A DNA stretch of 64,000 bases, taken from positions 123,748 through 187,747 of the forward strand of contig CACZZG010000001.1 in NCBI GenBank assembly GCA_902785645.1, read 5' to 3'. The DNA comes from an uncultured Erysipelotrichaceae bacterium (GTDB taxonomy: Bacteria > Bacillota_I > Bacilli_A > RFN20 > CAG-826). A program made the position numbers and the translations under genes. Of the stretch, positions 17,857-25,613 are shown in pieces (the stretch's first letter is position 1; each line of letters starts with the position of its first letter). Below the pieces are notes generated by a model. It was given only the letters and a program-made list of their open reading frames with translations. It was not told the origin of the DNA and searched no databases.

Positions 17857-18016
17857 GGTGTCAAAGGAATTCTTCTTTGGCCGAACTGTGAACCTAAATG
17901 ATGGACCTGACCATCTTTAGTGGGAGTTCTCAACGGGGCTTTAGATGTAATGACCACGCTTCAGGACGCCAAAGAGGCGAGAAGACATCTTACACCCTAG
18001 CAATAGGGTTTTCTTT
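17857..18016 (+). ncRNA. Unassigned structured ncRNA of about 160 nt (possibly 6S-like)
   Basis: It starts at the predicted transcription start GGTGTC. A closing stem pairs GGTGT (17857-17861) with ACACC, and TCTTCTTTGGC (about 17870) with GCCAAAG...GAAGA (about 17967-17985). Inside, GAACTGTG pairs partly with CACGCTTC and CATCT with AGATG, leaving a large internal loop. It ends at a terminator. A long rod with a central bubble, own promoter and terminator resembles 6S RNA, but I cannot match conserved 6S sequence. Position between the DGQHR gene and a toxin-like gene makes a system-specific RNA equally possible. The hydrophobic reading frame on the opposite strand is a shadow of this RNA. 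Confidence 0.6.
17993..18016 (+). terminator. Intrinsic terminator of the ncRNA
   Basis: ACCCT-AGCAAT-AGGGT followed by TTTCTTTTT. It ends 8 bp before the next start codon. Confidence 0.75.
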
Positions 18017-18024
18017 TTACTCAA

Positions 18025-18630
18025 ATGACTAATAGGGAATTACTGGATCAAGCTATCGCCGCATGCGAAAGATTAAAGAATACTGAGTATCACATTACCA
18101 TAGGTAAAAACAATAACGAGACTCAGATTATTTTATCATTTCCAACAGATAGTTTTCACCACATTATCGGTTTTCATAAGACAAAAGACGTGAACTTTTT
18201 GCATAGCGATGATCGTAGCAGAGAAAGAATCTATGAGATAGTCTTAAATAATACAAATAACATTCGCGATGCAATCGCCAGTTCTATTTTTATAGATAAG
18301 ATGATTCCGCGATTAACCACAATCATTAAGCTTGAAGAACTTCTCGATAACAACAAAGAGACTTATTATTCCAAATCCAATTATTATAGCGATTTTAAAG
18401 ATATTGACTATGATTTCGTGTTTCACGTTAAAGATGAAGATTTCTTTATGTCTTTTTACTTTATTAAAGAAACCGGAACTTCTGTTCAAGATAAATATGT
18501 TATGGTGTCAACATTTGAAAAGGAAGAACCAAGAGGCCATTGTCGTAGGCCACATACATTATTAAAGAAAACAAAGGTTAATAAGGTTGGTGGAACGGCT
18601 ACAATAATATTTGATTTTAATAACAAATAA
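18025..18630 (+). CDS. PBECR4-like nuclease-fold protein
   Basis: 201 aa. The N-terminal half FPTDSFHHIIGFHK, then the spaced SSIFIDKMIPRLTTI, matches what I know of PBECR4 domains (phage barnase-EndoU-colicin E5/D-RelE-like nucleases), where LSFP...F.H..G.hk is conserved. The C-terminal half (FVFHVKDEDFFMSFYFI, later TLLKKTKV) fits the beta-rich remainder. Such proteins are predicted RNA-targeting toxins of phages and mobile elements. There is no Shine-Dalgarno, and the ATG is 8 bp after the ncRNA terminator, so expression may rely on readthrough of that terminator or on a promoter I cannot see. No obvious antitoxin is adjacent except the small HTH gene. Confidence 0.6.
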   Translation: MTNRELLDQAIAACERLKNTEYHITIGKNNNETQIILSFPTDSFHHIIGFHKTKDVNFLHSDDRSRERIYEIVLNNTNNIRDAIASSIFIDKMIPRLTTIIKLEELLDNNKETYYSKSNYYSDFKDIDYDFVFHVKDEDFFMSFYFIKETGTSVQDKYVMVSTFEKEEPRGHCRRPHTLLKKTKVNKVGGTATIIFDFNNK

Positions 18631-18686
18631 CAAAATATCTTATTATTTCACGATTTCGCGTTCATTTACTGTTGGAGGCAATAGTG

Positions 18687-18836
18687 ATGAACGTCAAAGA
18701 AGAAATCCTTAAACTTAAAAAACAAAATAAAACATATAAAGAAATTGCTGAGGCATTAAATGTTCCTATAGGTACATTTAAATCAACTTGCTACAGGTAT
18801 AGAGTATATACAAGAGATTTATTAAGGAGAGATTAA
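18687..18836 (+). CDS. 49-aa helix-turn-helix protein
   Basis: MNVKEEILKLKKQNKTYKEI opens a compact helix-turn-helix (…YKEIAEALNVPIGTFKSTCY) of the sigma-70-region-4/terminase-small-subunit type. A GGAGG at 18675-18679 lies 7 nt before ATG 18687. It is followed by a perfect terminator. It may regulate the preceding toxin-like gene or be a phage-derived leftover; context does not decide. Confidence 0.65.
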   Translation: MNVKEEILKLKKQNKTYKEIAEALNVPIGTFKSTCYRYRVYTRDLLRRD

Positions 18837-18852
18837 GATATCTCTCTTTTTT
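18827..18852 (+). terminator. Intrinsic terminator after the small HTH gene
   Basis: GAGAGAT-TAAGAT-ATCTCTC followed by six T. The stop codon of the HTH gene is in the loop. Confidence 0.85.
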
Positions 18853-18862
18853 AGGTATAGGT

Positions 18863-18920
18863 GGCTCGTGTTTCAATTACTGATGCGAGCCTTTTGTTTT
18901 GGTGAGACAACCACTCGCCG
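18863..18920 (+). repeat. Border element E1, copy 2
   Basis: GGCTCGTGTTTCAATTA (18863-18879) and CTCGCCG (18914-18920), 51 bp apart as in copy 1. Here GGCTCG also pairs with CGAGCC (18885-18890) to give a hairpin. It lies 10 bp beyond the terminator of the previous unit. Confidence 0.6.
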
Positions 18921-19461
18921 AAGCATTGATAACTTCTTATTTCATAATCCTTATGTGATATAAATCCATCAAAAAATAAAAATAATCAAGACTATTGATA
19001 TTGTTTTCAAAATTTCAAAAACATGTTCAAAATGTTCTTTATATATGATAGATTTTTTATTATGCGAAGCGACCTATTTACTGATATTTATTTTTCAAGA
19101 GTATGAACACAATTGGTTCATACTTCGAAGAATATTAATTCATCAAGCATGCCTTGAAGACGATGTCTTCGGCAATACCAGTATTGGTTTTTAATAGTTA
19201 TATTGTTTTTTGACTATAAATATTCATCGTTTGAAGATTAACCCGCCCTTTATCATATTTTAAAACCCCCAAAATTCCTTTACGATAAGATTCTTTAGAA
19301 AAAAGAGTTGTGATATCTTTGCCTGAAATAACACAACTATTTTTATTGTGTTATCGTTCTGTATTTAATCGTTATAAACCAATCAAAATCCGATAAAGTG
19401 CAATTCATTCTGTATAGTAGCAAAAAACGTGTGCTAAATTAAATTAGAGAGGTATATTTAT
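18921..19461. other. Gene-poor stretch with hairpin and gene remnant
   Basis: It contains a 9-bp perfect hairpin (AGTATGAAC 19100-19108, GTTCATACT 19116-19124), a GAAGAC/GTCTTC stem near 19154-19170, and the minus-strand remnant at 19198-19350. Otherwise I see nothing coding. The AGAGG Shine-Dalgarno of the next gene is at about 19446. Confidence 0.5.
19198..19350 (-). pseudogene. C-terminal remnant of an unidentified gene
   Basis: The complement has 50 open codons between stops, with no proper start, reading CVISGKDITTLFSKESY, then RKGILGVLKYDKGRVNLQTM, then NIYSQKTI and a stop. The composition is convincingly protein-like. I do not recognise the family. It lies just inside the E1 border, like the remnant at 9455. 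Confidence 0.35.
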
Positions 19462-20247
19462 ATGTTTAATAATTTTCTAGAATTAAAAAAGCAACTAAAT
19501 GTTTTGCAAGAGTGTTTTAAAAAACCAAATTTCAAATATTCAAATAACGATGATTTCGCCACTGTAAATGCTGAATTTGAAAAAACGAAGGATATTCGAG
19601 ATAGAATAGTTTACTTGTTTTCTCAAATGGATGATTTAGAAGTTGTTGGAAGTTTTTCTTATATGTTTAATATCACATTAAACGATGAAAGCATTAAAGA
19701 GGATTATTTTAAGTATTCATTTTTAAAATATGTTCTTTACGAAATAGCGCTTTATGTTCTTTCTGAAATTGTGGAATGTCATAATTATATTCTTTTTGAT
19801 AAGTTAATTTCTTTAGTTTGCATCTATGCTGAAACCCCGTCGTATCTAGTAAATTCGAATTTTTACTTTTCAATCGATTTAGACCAAACAGTAGCATGTA
19901 ATCTAAAATGCTTATCAAATAGTGATGAATTAAAAGTTATTCGCGAATTAGTTTCAAAAAGAATTAATCACGAAATTTGTTCACTCGATGGCTTGATAAC
20001 CGTAGACCTCATTCTTTCCGAGGGTGCAATTCTACACGATTATGAATATAACGGTTTTCTATCAATTTATGTTCGAGCGGGACAAAAAAGATTGCCCGTT
20101 CTCGCATCACTAGTACGCTCTGAAATCAAATCAAAAGAAGGCAATAATTACTACCTTTTTGGTTTTAATGATTATGATTCGTTATTTAATGCAATCTCAA
20201 AGGCAAGAAGAACTAATCTGACTTTGACCAGTGGAATCGTAAAATAA
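19462..20247 (+). CDS. Unknown protein, first gene of the E1-E2 cassette 2
   Basis: 261 aa, no recognised family. The first ~70 residues are charged and helical (LELKKQLNVLQEC), the middle is hydrophobic-helical, and the C-terminus is beta-rich (GFLSIYVRAGQKRLPVLASL). There is no signal peptide and no clear membrane helix. Start ATG 19462 follows AGAGG at a good distance. It is separated by 77 bp from the DUF3800-like gene and probably cotranscribed with it. A partner role for the DUF3800 protein is inference. Confidence 0.6.
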   Translation: MFNNFLELKKQLNVLQECFKKPNFKYSNNDDFATVNAEFEKTKDIRDRIVYLFSQMDDLEVVGSFSYMFNITLNDESIKEDYFKYSFLKYVLYEIALYVLSEIVECHNYILFDKLISLVCIYAETPSYLVNSNFYFSIDLDQTVACNLKCLSNSDELKVIRELVSKRINHEICSLDGLITVDLILSEGAILHDYEYNGFLSIYVRAGQKRLPVLASLVRSEIKSKEGNNYYLFGFNDYDSLFNAISKARRTNLTLTSGIVK

Positions 20248-20324
20248 ATATACTTCTATTAATACAGTCAGAATCTTTTATCATTTGTTGTGATTAATTG
20301 CATTAAAATAGATTTTTAATCTTT

Positions 20325-21815
20325 ATGAAAACCGAGTATCAGTTTTATTACGACGAAAGTGGTCATAGTAGAAAGCTTACTGAAAAATCTATAACGGCTG
20401 ATAACTATGATGACTTTTTTGTGTCGGTTATTGTTGGTATAAATAATAAACAAACAGAATCTTTGAATAAGGACTATTTTTTGTTTGAGGAAAAATACAA
20501 ATATTATTACGAAATTGATGAATTAAAAAGCACAATATTCAGCGACAAAAAATACAAATACGGTTTTAAGAGTTTCAAACAAATAGATTTGGAAGCAATT
20601 AACGATTTCTTTAATTTACTAATTAAATATAATTTGCTAATCTACATTTCTGTTCAAAACAAGATTGAATATTTAATCGATCAGCTTCTAAGAGCTTATG
20701 AAAACAATTACCTGGTTGATGCTGACGCTATAAGATACACGGTGACGAAAGCCATTACTGTTTATAGACCAAAAAAGGTATTGTCCTCTATATATCAAGG
20801 GGATTCTTTTGCGACAGAATTAAAATCTTTCTTAAATGAAAGAATTGCCACCAATGGTGACTTGAAACTTAAAGAATGGGAAAATCTCGCTTTTGAACAA
20901 ACTTGTTTTCTAATTGATAAAAACAAAGAATTGTCTTTTGTTGAATGGGATTATACCCATCCTTTTGTTGGCTTTTCTTTATTTTTAAAAGAACACAATA
21001 TTAAAACTAAAGAGATAATAATTGACAAAGAAGGAAGTGGAAACACTTTAAAAGCCGCAAAGGAATGTGGATTTAAAGAATCTTGTGAAAAGGATTCTAA
21101 GGATGAGGTAGGAATTAGAATCGCTGACATGTTGGCGGGCTTAATTAATGGTTTCATAAAATCCATTTTGGTTTCCACTAGCTATATTGGCGAAAAAGAA
21201 CCGACTAAAAAGTTAATTGATAAAAAATGGTTTGAGTTAAATGATTTGCAATGTAATTGTTATGCAAAAATGCAAACGATAATAATTGAACAAAACGAGA
21301 GTTGGTATAAGACTTATTGTTCCTCCTATTCAGATCCTTTTTTGTTCCTTATATGCCTTTTAAACTATGTATCACAGAGCGGAATGGATTATTTAACAAA
21401 AAACACAAACATGAATAATGAATACCTCAACACGTATGTCTGTTCTTGTCTTCAAAAACGTTTCGAGTTTATGAGATCAAAACTCAAAGTTGAACCCGCA
21501 GATATTAAAGGCGATTATTTTATAAATAAGAGGGGCGCAAGAGAGTATCTTTCAAGCGAGAAAAGAACCACCCTTTTACTGAAAGAAGGGGAAACAAAAA
21601 GATTGTTCGTTCTTAGTGCGGGAATATTTCACTTAACCAATACGCCAACAATCACGGTTCAGACGGATGATGGACCAGTAGTGTATGACTTGCCACAAGA
21701 ATTGTATGATTGGGCGCTTTCCCTAGTAGGATTCGCCAATAGGGGTACAAATCTATTGCCAGAATATGTTGTTTTCACAATGAAAAATGATAAGTACTAT
21801 GCAAATATAGAATAA
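20325..21815 (+). CDS. DUF3800-like protein (RNase H-like fold) with C-terminal extension
   Basis: 496 aa. The N-terminus FYYDESGHSRK (acidic D10-E11) and RIADMLAGL with D268 are the two conserved acidic blocks of DUF3800 proteins, predicted RNase H-fold nucleases frequently seen in defence neighbourhoods; IIDKEG in between could give a further acidic ligand. The residues beyond about 300 form an extension unlike a minimal DUF3800, ending in a beta-rich segment (TPTITVQTDDGPVVYDL). The next gene starts 8 bp after the stop, so it is an operon with the metallopeptidase-like gene. Confidence 0.6.
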   Translation: MKTEYQFYYDESGHSRKLTEKSITADNYDDFFVSVIVGINNKQTESLNKDYFLFEEKYKYYYEIDELKSTIFSDKKYKYGFKSFKQIDLEAINDFFNLLIKYNLLIYISVQNKIEYLIDQLLRAYENNYLVDADAIRYTVTKAITVYRPKKVLSSIYQGDSFATELKSFLNERIATNGDLKLKEWENLAFEQTCFLIDKNKELSFVEWDYTHPFVGFSLFLKEHNIKTKEIIIDKEGSGNTLKAAKECGFKESCEKDSKDEVGIRIADMLAGLINGFIKSILVSTSYIGEKEPTKKLIDKKWFELNDLQCNCYAKMQTIIIEQNESWYKTYCSSYSDPFLFLICLLNYVSQSGMDYLTKNTNMNNEYLNTYVCSCLQKRFEFMRSKLKVEPADIKGDYFINKRGAREYLSSEKRTTLLLKEGETKRLFVLSAGIFHLTNTPTITVQTDDGPVVYDLPQELYDWALSLVGFANRGTNLLPEYVVFTMKNDKYYANIE

Positions 21816-21823
21816 TTGTATAT

Positions 21824-22390
21824 ATGGATGAAACAATTTTTAATAAACTTTCCGAACAGTATAGCCAATTAATTAGCAAATTAATCAACGCTAACTCTAT
21901 TTACACAAATATTGATGAAACCATTAAGTGGACTTTTGCGTGGGATGAAAACCCCGCTATAACAGGAGCGGTTAGCAGAAAAACAAACGTTATGTCTATA
22001 AATGTTGTTTTTGTTGATAAAGCATATAAAGACAACAGGATATTTGATATTGAATATTTCTTGCTCCACGAACTGAGACACATATATCAGCACATTCAAA
22101 TAGAAAGATATAGTGTGAACAAAAACACAATTGATCCAGTTTTCATTTTAAGATGGATTGAAGAAGGCAAAAACTACATAAAAACTCTCGATGAAAATGG
22201 AAACGAGAATCCGAACTATTTTAAGCAAGATTGTGAGTTTGATGCTTATGTGTTTTCATATGCTGTAATGAGTTATAAATATTCTAGAAAATTTAATTCA
22301 TTATTGTTTATTCCAAATATCTATAAGAATGAGTTAAAGGCAGAGTTTGATGCCGCCGTTAATGATTTTTTAGATTCTTTTAATGCCTAA
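21824..22390 (+). CDS. HExxH zinc metallopeptidase-like protein
   Basis: 188 aa. LLHELRHIYQH contains HELRH (82-86), the HExxH zinc-binding helix, and CEFDAYVFSYA contains E138 as a likely third ligand, as in gluzincins of the ImmA/IrrE or M48-like kind. No signal peptide or membrane helix, so it is cytoplasmic. It starts 8 bp after the DUF3800-like gene and lies just upstream of the operator region at 22399. One possibility, by analogy with ImmA, is that it cleaves a repressor; the GTGAAAC-binding repressor would be the natural candidate, but none is identified. Confidence 0.65.
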   Translation: MDETIFNKLSEQYSQLISKLINANSIYTNIDETIKWTFAWDENPAITGAVSRKTNVMSINVVFVDKAYKDNRIFDIEYFLLHELRHIYQHIQIERYSVNKNTIDPVFILRWIEEGKNYIKTLDENGNENPNYFKQDCEFDAYVFSYAVMSYKYSRKFNSLLFIPNIYKNELKAEFDAAVNDFLDSFNA

Positions 22391-22398
22391 TTACTTTT

Positions 22399-22508
22399 TT
22401 GACAATCTTATGTGAAACAAATTATTCTTTGTCTCTGACGAAAGTTTCACGTTGATTTTGTTGACATATGTGAAACAAAAAATACTATTTAATTGAAAAT
22501 GTTTCACA
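22399..22508 (+). promoter_or_regulatory. Tandem promoters with duplicated GTGAAAC operators
   Basis: Two promoters have the same design: TTGACA (22399-22404) with a weak TTATTC, and TTGACA (22461-22466) with TACTAT (22483-22488, 16-bp spacer). A TATGTGAAACAAA box lies inside each spacer (GTGAAAC at 22412-22418 and 22470-22476). Each box is paired with an inverted GTTTCAC (22444-22450 and 22501-22507) at nearly the same distance, 25 and 24 bp. The layout predicts tight repression by a dimeric or looping repressor. Confidence 0.75.
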
Positions 22509-22520
22509 CAGGAGGCATTT

Positions 22521-22670
22521 ATGGAAATTGCAAAATTATTAGAAGAAAAACATATTATTGAAGTTAGATTAGAACAACTCATTTATGGTTCTATAGAAGT
22601 CGGAGAACAAAATAGCAAAAAACTCATTTTTGTTCATTATCGCGAAGATGGGTTCTCCTACAAACGATAA
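22521..22670 (+). CDS. 49-aa protein under duplicated operator control
   Basis: ATG 22521 follows a strong AGGAGG. The peptide starts MEIAKLLEEKHIIEVRLEQL and contains YGSIEVGEQNSKKLIFVHYR. It resembles small uncharacterised proteins of Firmicutes elements with an xYGSIEI core, which have no known function. The combination of perfect Shine-Dalgarno, two -35 boxes and four operator half-sites indicates a tightly switched gene. It could be an antitoxin, anti-repressor or inducible inhibitor; the sequence does not decide. Confidence 0.6.
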   Translation: MEIAKLLEEKHIIEVRLEQLIYGSIEVGEQNSKKLIFVHYREDGFSYKR

Positions 22671-22816
22671 AACAAGCAAGTTTGATAGACTAACGGTTTA
22701 TTCGTTTTTAAATATTTAATACAAAGAAAATGCAAAAATAAAAGAAACATTAGAGGTATTTTGTAAATATTTGTACCATTTATTGGCAACCCATCTTATG
22801 AATTAATGGCTATTAT

Positions 22817-23074
22817 GGGATTATTATAGTCGGTTAATAATCTTCTTCACTTACGTGCTTATTTATATTTCATTTTTTATATTATTTGGATTGATATAGT
22901 CGGAACATTTTTTTATAAATGTAGTATGTTTTGTGCATTATCAGTGTATCTCTAAATTAAAGCACTATATTAAAATATAGTATATAGGTTTAACACACCT
23001 CTAAATGGGATTGTTTCAGTCAGAATAATTTGTGTCTTCAAATAAATAGGGATTACTACAGTATGTTAAAGACA
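22817..23074 (+). repeat. Border element E2, copy 2 (258 bp)
   Basis: Homologous to 13241-13498, about 70% identical by eye and most similar in the central TGTTTTGT...TTAAAGCACTATAT region and the last 60 bp. GGGATT...AGTCGG motifs start at 22817, 22887, 23007 and 23049. The central part adds a short palindrome (22965-22982) shared with the hairpin at 9740. It lies 147 bp after the 49-aa gene. Confidence 0.75.
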
Positions 23075-23150
23075 TCAATTTATCATGGCTACTCAATTGG
23101 TTTTGAAATGTATTTCGGCAAAATCGAATACAAAATATTGAAATTAATGA

Positions 23151-23297
23151 CAAACTATTATAACGATTAATATCAATCGCGTACTGCTTGAAACAGATTA
23201 TTATGAAATACCAATTTTGCGAGTTAAAGCAACTTTAGAATTTATGAACAAAGCCCCTCTTCTTGAATTAGCCATTGTTTTTTTTGAAAAACTCTAA
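23151..23297 (+). pseudogene. Possible 3' gene remnant
   Basis: 48 codons open between stops, ending in ETDYYEIPILRVKATLEFM then NKAPLLELAIVFFEKL and a stop. Coding-like, unassigned, no start codon at its beginning. A different frame just before it (about 23086-23168) is also protein-like, so a frameshifted gene is possible. A TTGTTCT/AGAACAA hairpin follows at about 23318-23338. Confidence 0.25.
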
Positions 23298-23389
23298 TTA
23301 AATAGCTATAAAAACCATTGTTCTAAAAAAAGAACAAGTAGTTTTCTTCTTGTGCATGCATAATTAAAGTATCATTAGGAGGCACTAAA

Positions 23390-24460
23390 ATGAAAATTCT
23401 TTCTTTATTACTTTTGTCATCATCTTTAGCGGTTTTTACGGCGATGCCGAACAGAAGTTCGAAAACAGATTTAAAGGACTTTATTAATGCAAACATTGAA
23501 GAATTCAACAAAGCTTCTGTGGCCGAAGATAAAGAGGTCACTGATTTCAAAATGGTTACTCGCGACTATGTGGTTACAAATGAAGGAAAAGAAATCGGGC
23601 AGTTATTGGTATTCGACAACAATAAAGGTTATGTTGTTATTTCTAACGAAAACTCAATAATCGATCATAATTACGCAAAGGGTTTAGATAATATCTATTC
23701 ATATGATGGTCAGAGCCTTGAATATAATGGTTTTGAATACTTGTCTCCGACAGGTTTTGTTGTTCACACTAAAGCGAACAGGCATGTCAGCGGAGGTTCT
23801 ATCGTAGATGATTTTAATTGGCACGCAAGCACATCGTTCAATTCTAAAGTTAGATATTTGGAACAAGATTTAGATTCTTCATACTCGACATTAACAAATA
23901 CAACAAACGCTGTATTTCACAACAAAACAACATGGTCAACAACACAAAACGAAAATGACTGTGGCCCCCTTGCTTTGGCAAATTTATTGTGGACATACAA
24001 AATTAACAACGTTGTTGATCTTACTATGGGTGCAACTTCATCTAGTAGTTTGGCATACTCATTGCGCAGTTATTTAAATTATGATCCCAATACAGGTGTT
24101 GCATTTACTGATATACTTTACGGCGATAATTATTTCTCATCAACTGGGTACTATTTAGATTATACAAATGTTGTCAATGGTATCGCTGATACATTAGCTA
24201 CAACACCTTTAATTGGTGCTTATTCACATGGTGATGGTCATTTTGCTCTAGTTACTGGCAAAGGGAAATCGGTTTATAAGAAAATACTCGGAATCAATTT
24301 TTATACTTACTGGGATATTACAAATACTTGGTCCAGTAGATACAGCTATCAAGACGGTTATTTGAAGTGCAAATATTGGGTTGATAATCAATACATAACT
24401 ATGGGATTTGTTTTAAAAGATCCTAACGGGAATGTTGTCCCGCTGGTTACAAATTCATAA
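23390..24460 (+). CDS. Secreted papain-like cysteine peptidase (C39/C10-like)
   Basis: 356 aa. A signal peptide is obvious (MKILSLLLLSSSLAVFTA). The catalytic domain has NDCGPLALANLL with C191 and GHFALVTG with H284, the C39-like/streptopain-like cysteine and histidine motifs. The region between residues 40 and 150 resembles a propeptide (GYVVISNEN is like the Spi/C10 propeptide fold). Shine-Dalgarno AGGAGG at 23379-23384. It is followed by a membrane protein and an XRE regulator in one operon. It could degrade extracellular proteins or process a secreted peptide. Confidence 0.7.
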   Translation: MKILSLLLLSSSLAVFTAMPNRSSKTDLKDFINANIEEFNKASVAEDKEVTDFKMVTRDYVVTNEGKEIGQLLVFDNNKGYVVISNENSIIDHNYAKGLDNIYSYDGQSLEYNGFEYLSPTGFVVHTKANRHVSGGSIVDDFNWHASTSFNSKVRYLEQDLDSSYSTLTNTTNAVFHNKTTWSTTQNENDCGPLALANLLWTYKINNVVDLTMGATSSSSLAYSLRSYLNYDPNTGVAFTDILYGDNYFSSTGYYLDYTNVVNGIADTLATTPLIGAYSHGDGHFALVTGKGKSVYKKILGINFYTYWDITNTWSSRYSYQDGYLKCKYWVDNQYITMGFVLKDPNGNVVPLVTNS

Positions 24461-24472
24461 GGTTTAGTAATC

Positions 24473-24895
24473 ATGAATAGGATATTGAAATATATTTTCT
24501 ATGGGTTGATTGCTTTTACGTTCATTTTTTGCTTTATTCCACTTTTTAGAATTGATGTAAGACCTACCCCAAATAGCGATCCAATTTACATATATCAGTC
24601 ACTATTTATTCAAGGATTCCACGGTAAATCGATTAATTATTATTCCTTGCCGTTCCATTATTTTCCGATAGTTGTGATCATTCTTATTGCGATTCCTTAT
24701 ATAAATAGAATAATTGTTTTAACCGATATTCTTTTAGGGTTGTCTATGATTTGTTGCTTTTTGGAAATGTTCTTATTTAACAACGATTTAATGTTTGGAT
24801 TATTGTTGATTATCGTTGTTATAATTACAGTGATTTATAATATCTCTTATTTTTTAGAAAAAGAGAGTAGAGAACGTGAAAAGTATAATTGTTGA
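24473..24895 (+). CDS. Small integral membrane protein, four predicted helices
   Basis: 140 aa: hydrophobic segments at about residues 6-25, 59-80, 82-103 and 107-128, ending in a charged tail. Unassigned. It starts 12 bp after the peptidase gene and ends 2 bp before the XRE gene, so it is the middle gene of the operon. It may anchor or export the peptidase or be its immunity partner; no sequence evidence separates these. Confidence 0.6.
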   Translation: MNRILKYIFYGLIAFTFIFCFIPLFRIDVRPTPNSDPIYIYQSLFIQGFHGKSINYYSLPFHYFPIVVIILIAIPYINRIIVLTDILLGLSMICCFLEMFLFNNDLMFGLLLIIVVIITVIYNISYFLEKESREREKYNC

Positions 24896-24897
24896 AA

Positions 24898-25440
24898 ATG
24901 GAATTTAAAGACAAATTAAGAGTACTCAGAATTGAAAAAAATCTTTCACAGCAGCAACTTGCAGATGATTTGTTTATGTCTCGTAGCATGATTGCTAAAT
25001 ACGAGACTGGTGTAGCCCTGCCAACAATAAAGACCGTGGAAACTTTTGCTGAATATTTTAATGTTGAGATTTCTTCTTTAATGGATTGTCACAATGAAAT
25101 AGGTATGCCATATAGTTATTTCCGCTTGTTCATGGTTTTCCATAATGTAGTGTACTGGATTGAGATGATAATCTACTTTTCTTTTACTGTATTGTCTTTT
25201 TTGCCAATTTTTAATGGTCAAAGCATCATTATTGGCTCAAAAAAGAATCATTCTGTAATGGTTTTGGTAGCCTTGGTTTATTCAGTTTTATGCATTATTG
25301 TTTTGTTAATCTGGAAATATGCTTTTAAAACCACCAAACAAAAAATGTTAATCTCAATATTTACTGATTTCAGTTTTTTAGTTGGATCATTTTTAATATT
25401 TGTTGCTGCAATCATTGGTGTTGGTGGGACACAAATGTAA
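24898..25440 (+). CDS. XRE-family regulator with C-terminal membrane helices
   Basis: 180 aa from ATG 24898, 2 bp after the preceding stop; the two TTG codons just before it (24889, 24892) overlap the upstream gene and are unlikely. Residues 3-65 are an XRE helix-turn-helix (LRVLRIEKNLSQQQLADDLF, then MSRSMIAKYETG). The rest holds three or four membrane helices. Such membrane-tethered XRE proteins may sense the envelope and control their own operon. The protein at 57095-57712 has the same layout. Confidence 0.8.
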   Translation: MEFKDKLRVLRIEKNLSQQQLADDLFMSRSMIAKYETGVALPTIKTVETFAEYFNVEISSLMDCHNEIGMPYSYFRLFMVFHNVVYWIEMIIYFSFTVLSFLPIFNGQSIIIGSKKNHSVMVLVALVYSVLCIIVLLIWKYAFKTTKQKMLISIFTDFSFLVGSFLIFVAAIIGVGGTQM

Positions 25441-25613
25441 AACGCCGAAGCCATTTGATATTCAAATACATCATCAGAATTTATCCCAATAGAAAAACAG
25501 AGCAAGAATTAACTAATTTTATTAATTAGTATTATGATAACTCTTGCAGCACAGAGTCGTGTTTTCTTTTATCAACAATCTTCTGATATTTAGAATCGCG
25601 CTTAAATAAATAA

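Noticed and set aside
17694..17957. 87-aa hydrophobic protein on the minus strand
   Set aside because: It lies opposite a strong promoter, structured RNA and terminator on the plus strand; the frame is explained by the RNA's base composition.
20262..20275. Third E2 copy near ATACAGTCAGAAT
   Set aside because: Only one half-motif matches; none of the other E2 motifs lies at the expected distances.
22391..22582. 63-aa minus-strand ORF across the operator region
   Set aside because: It runs through the promoters, operators and start of the plus-strand 49-aa gene and has no ribosome-binding site.
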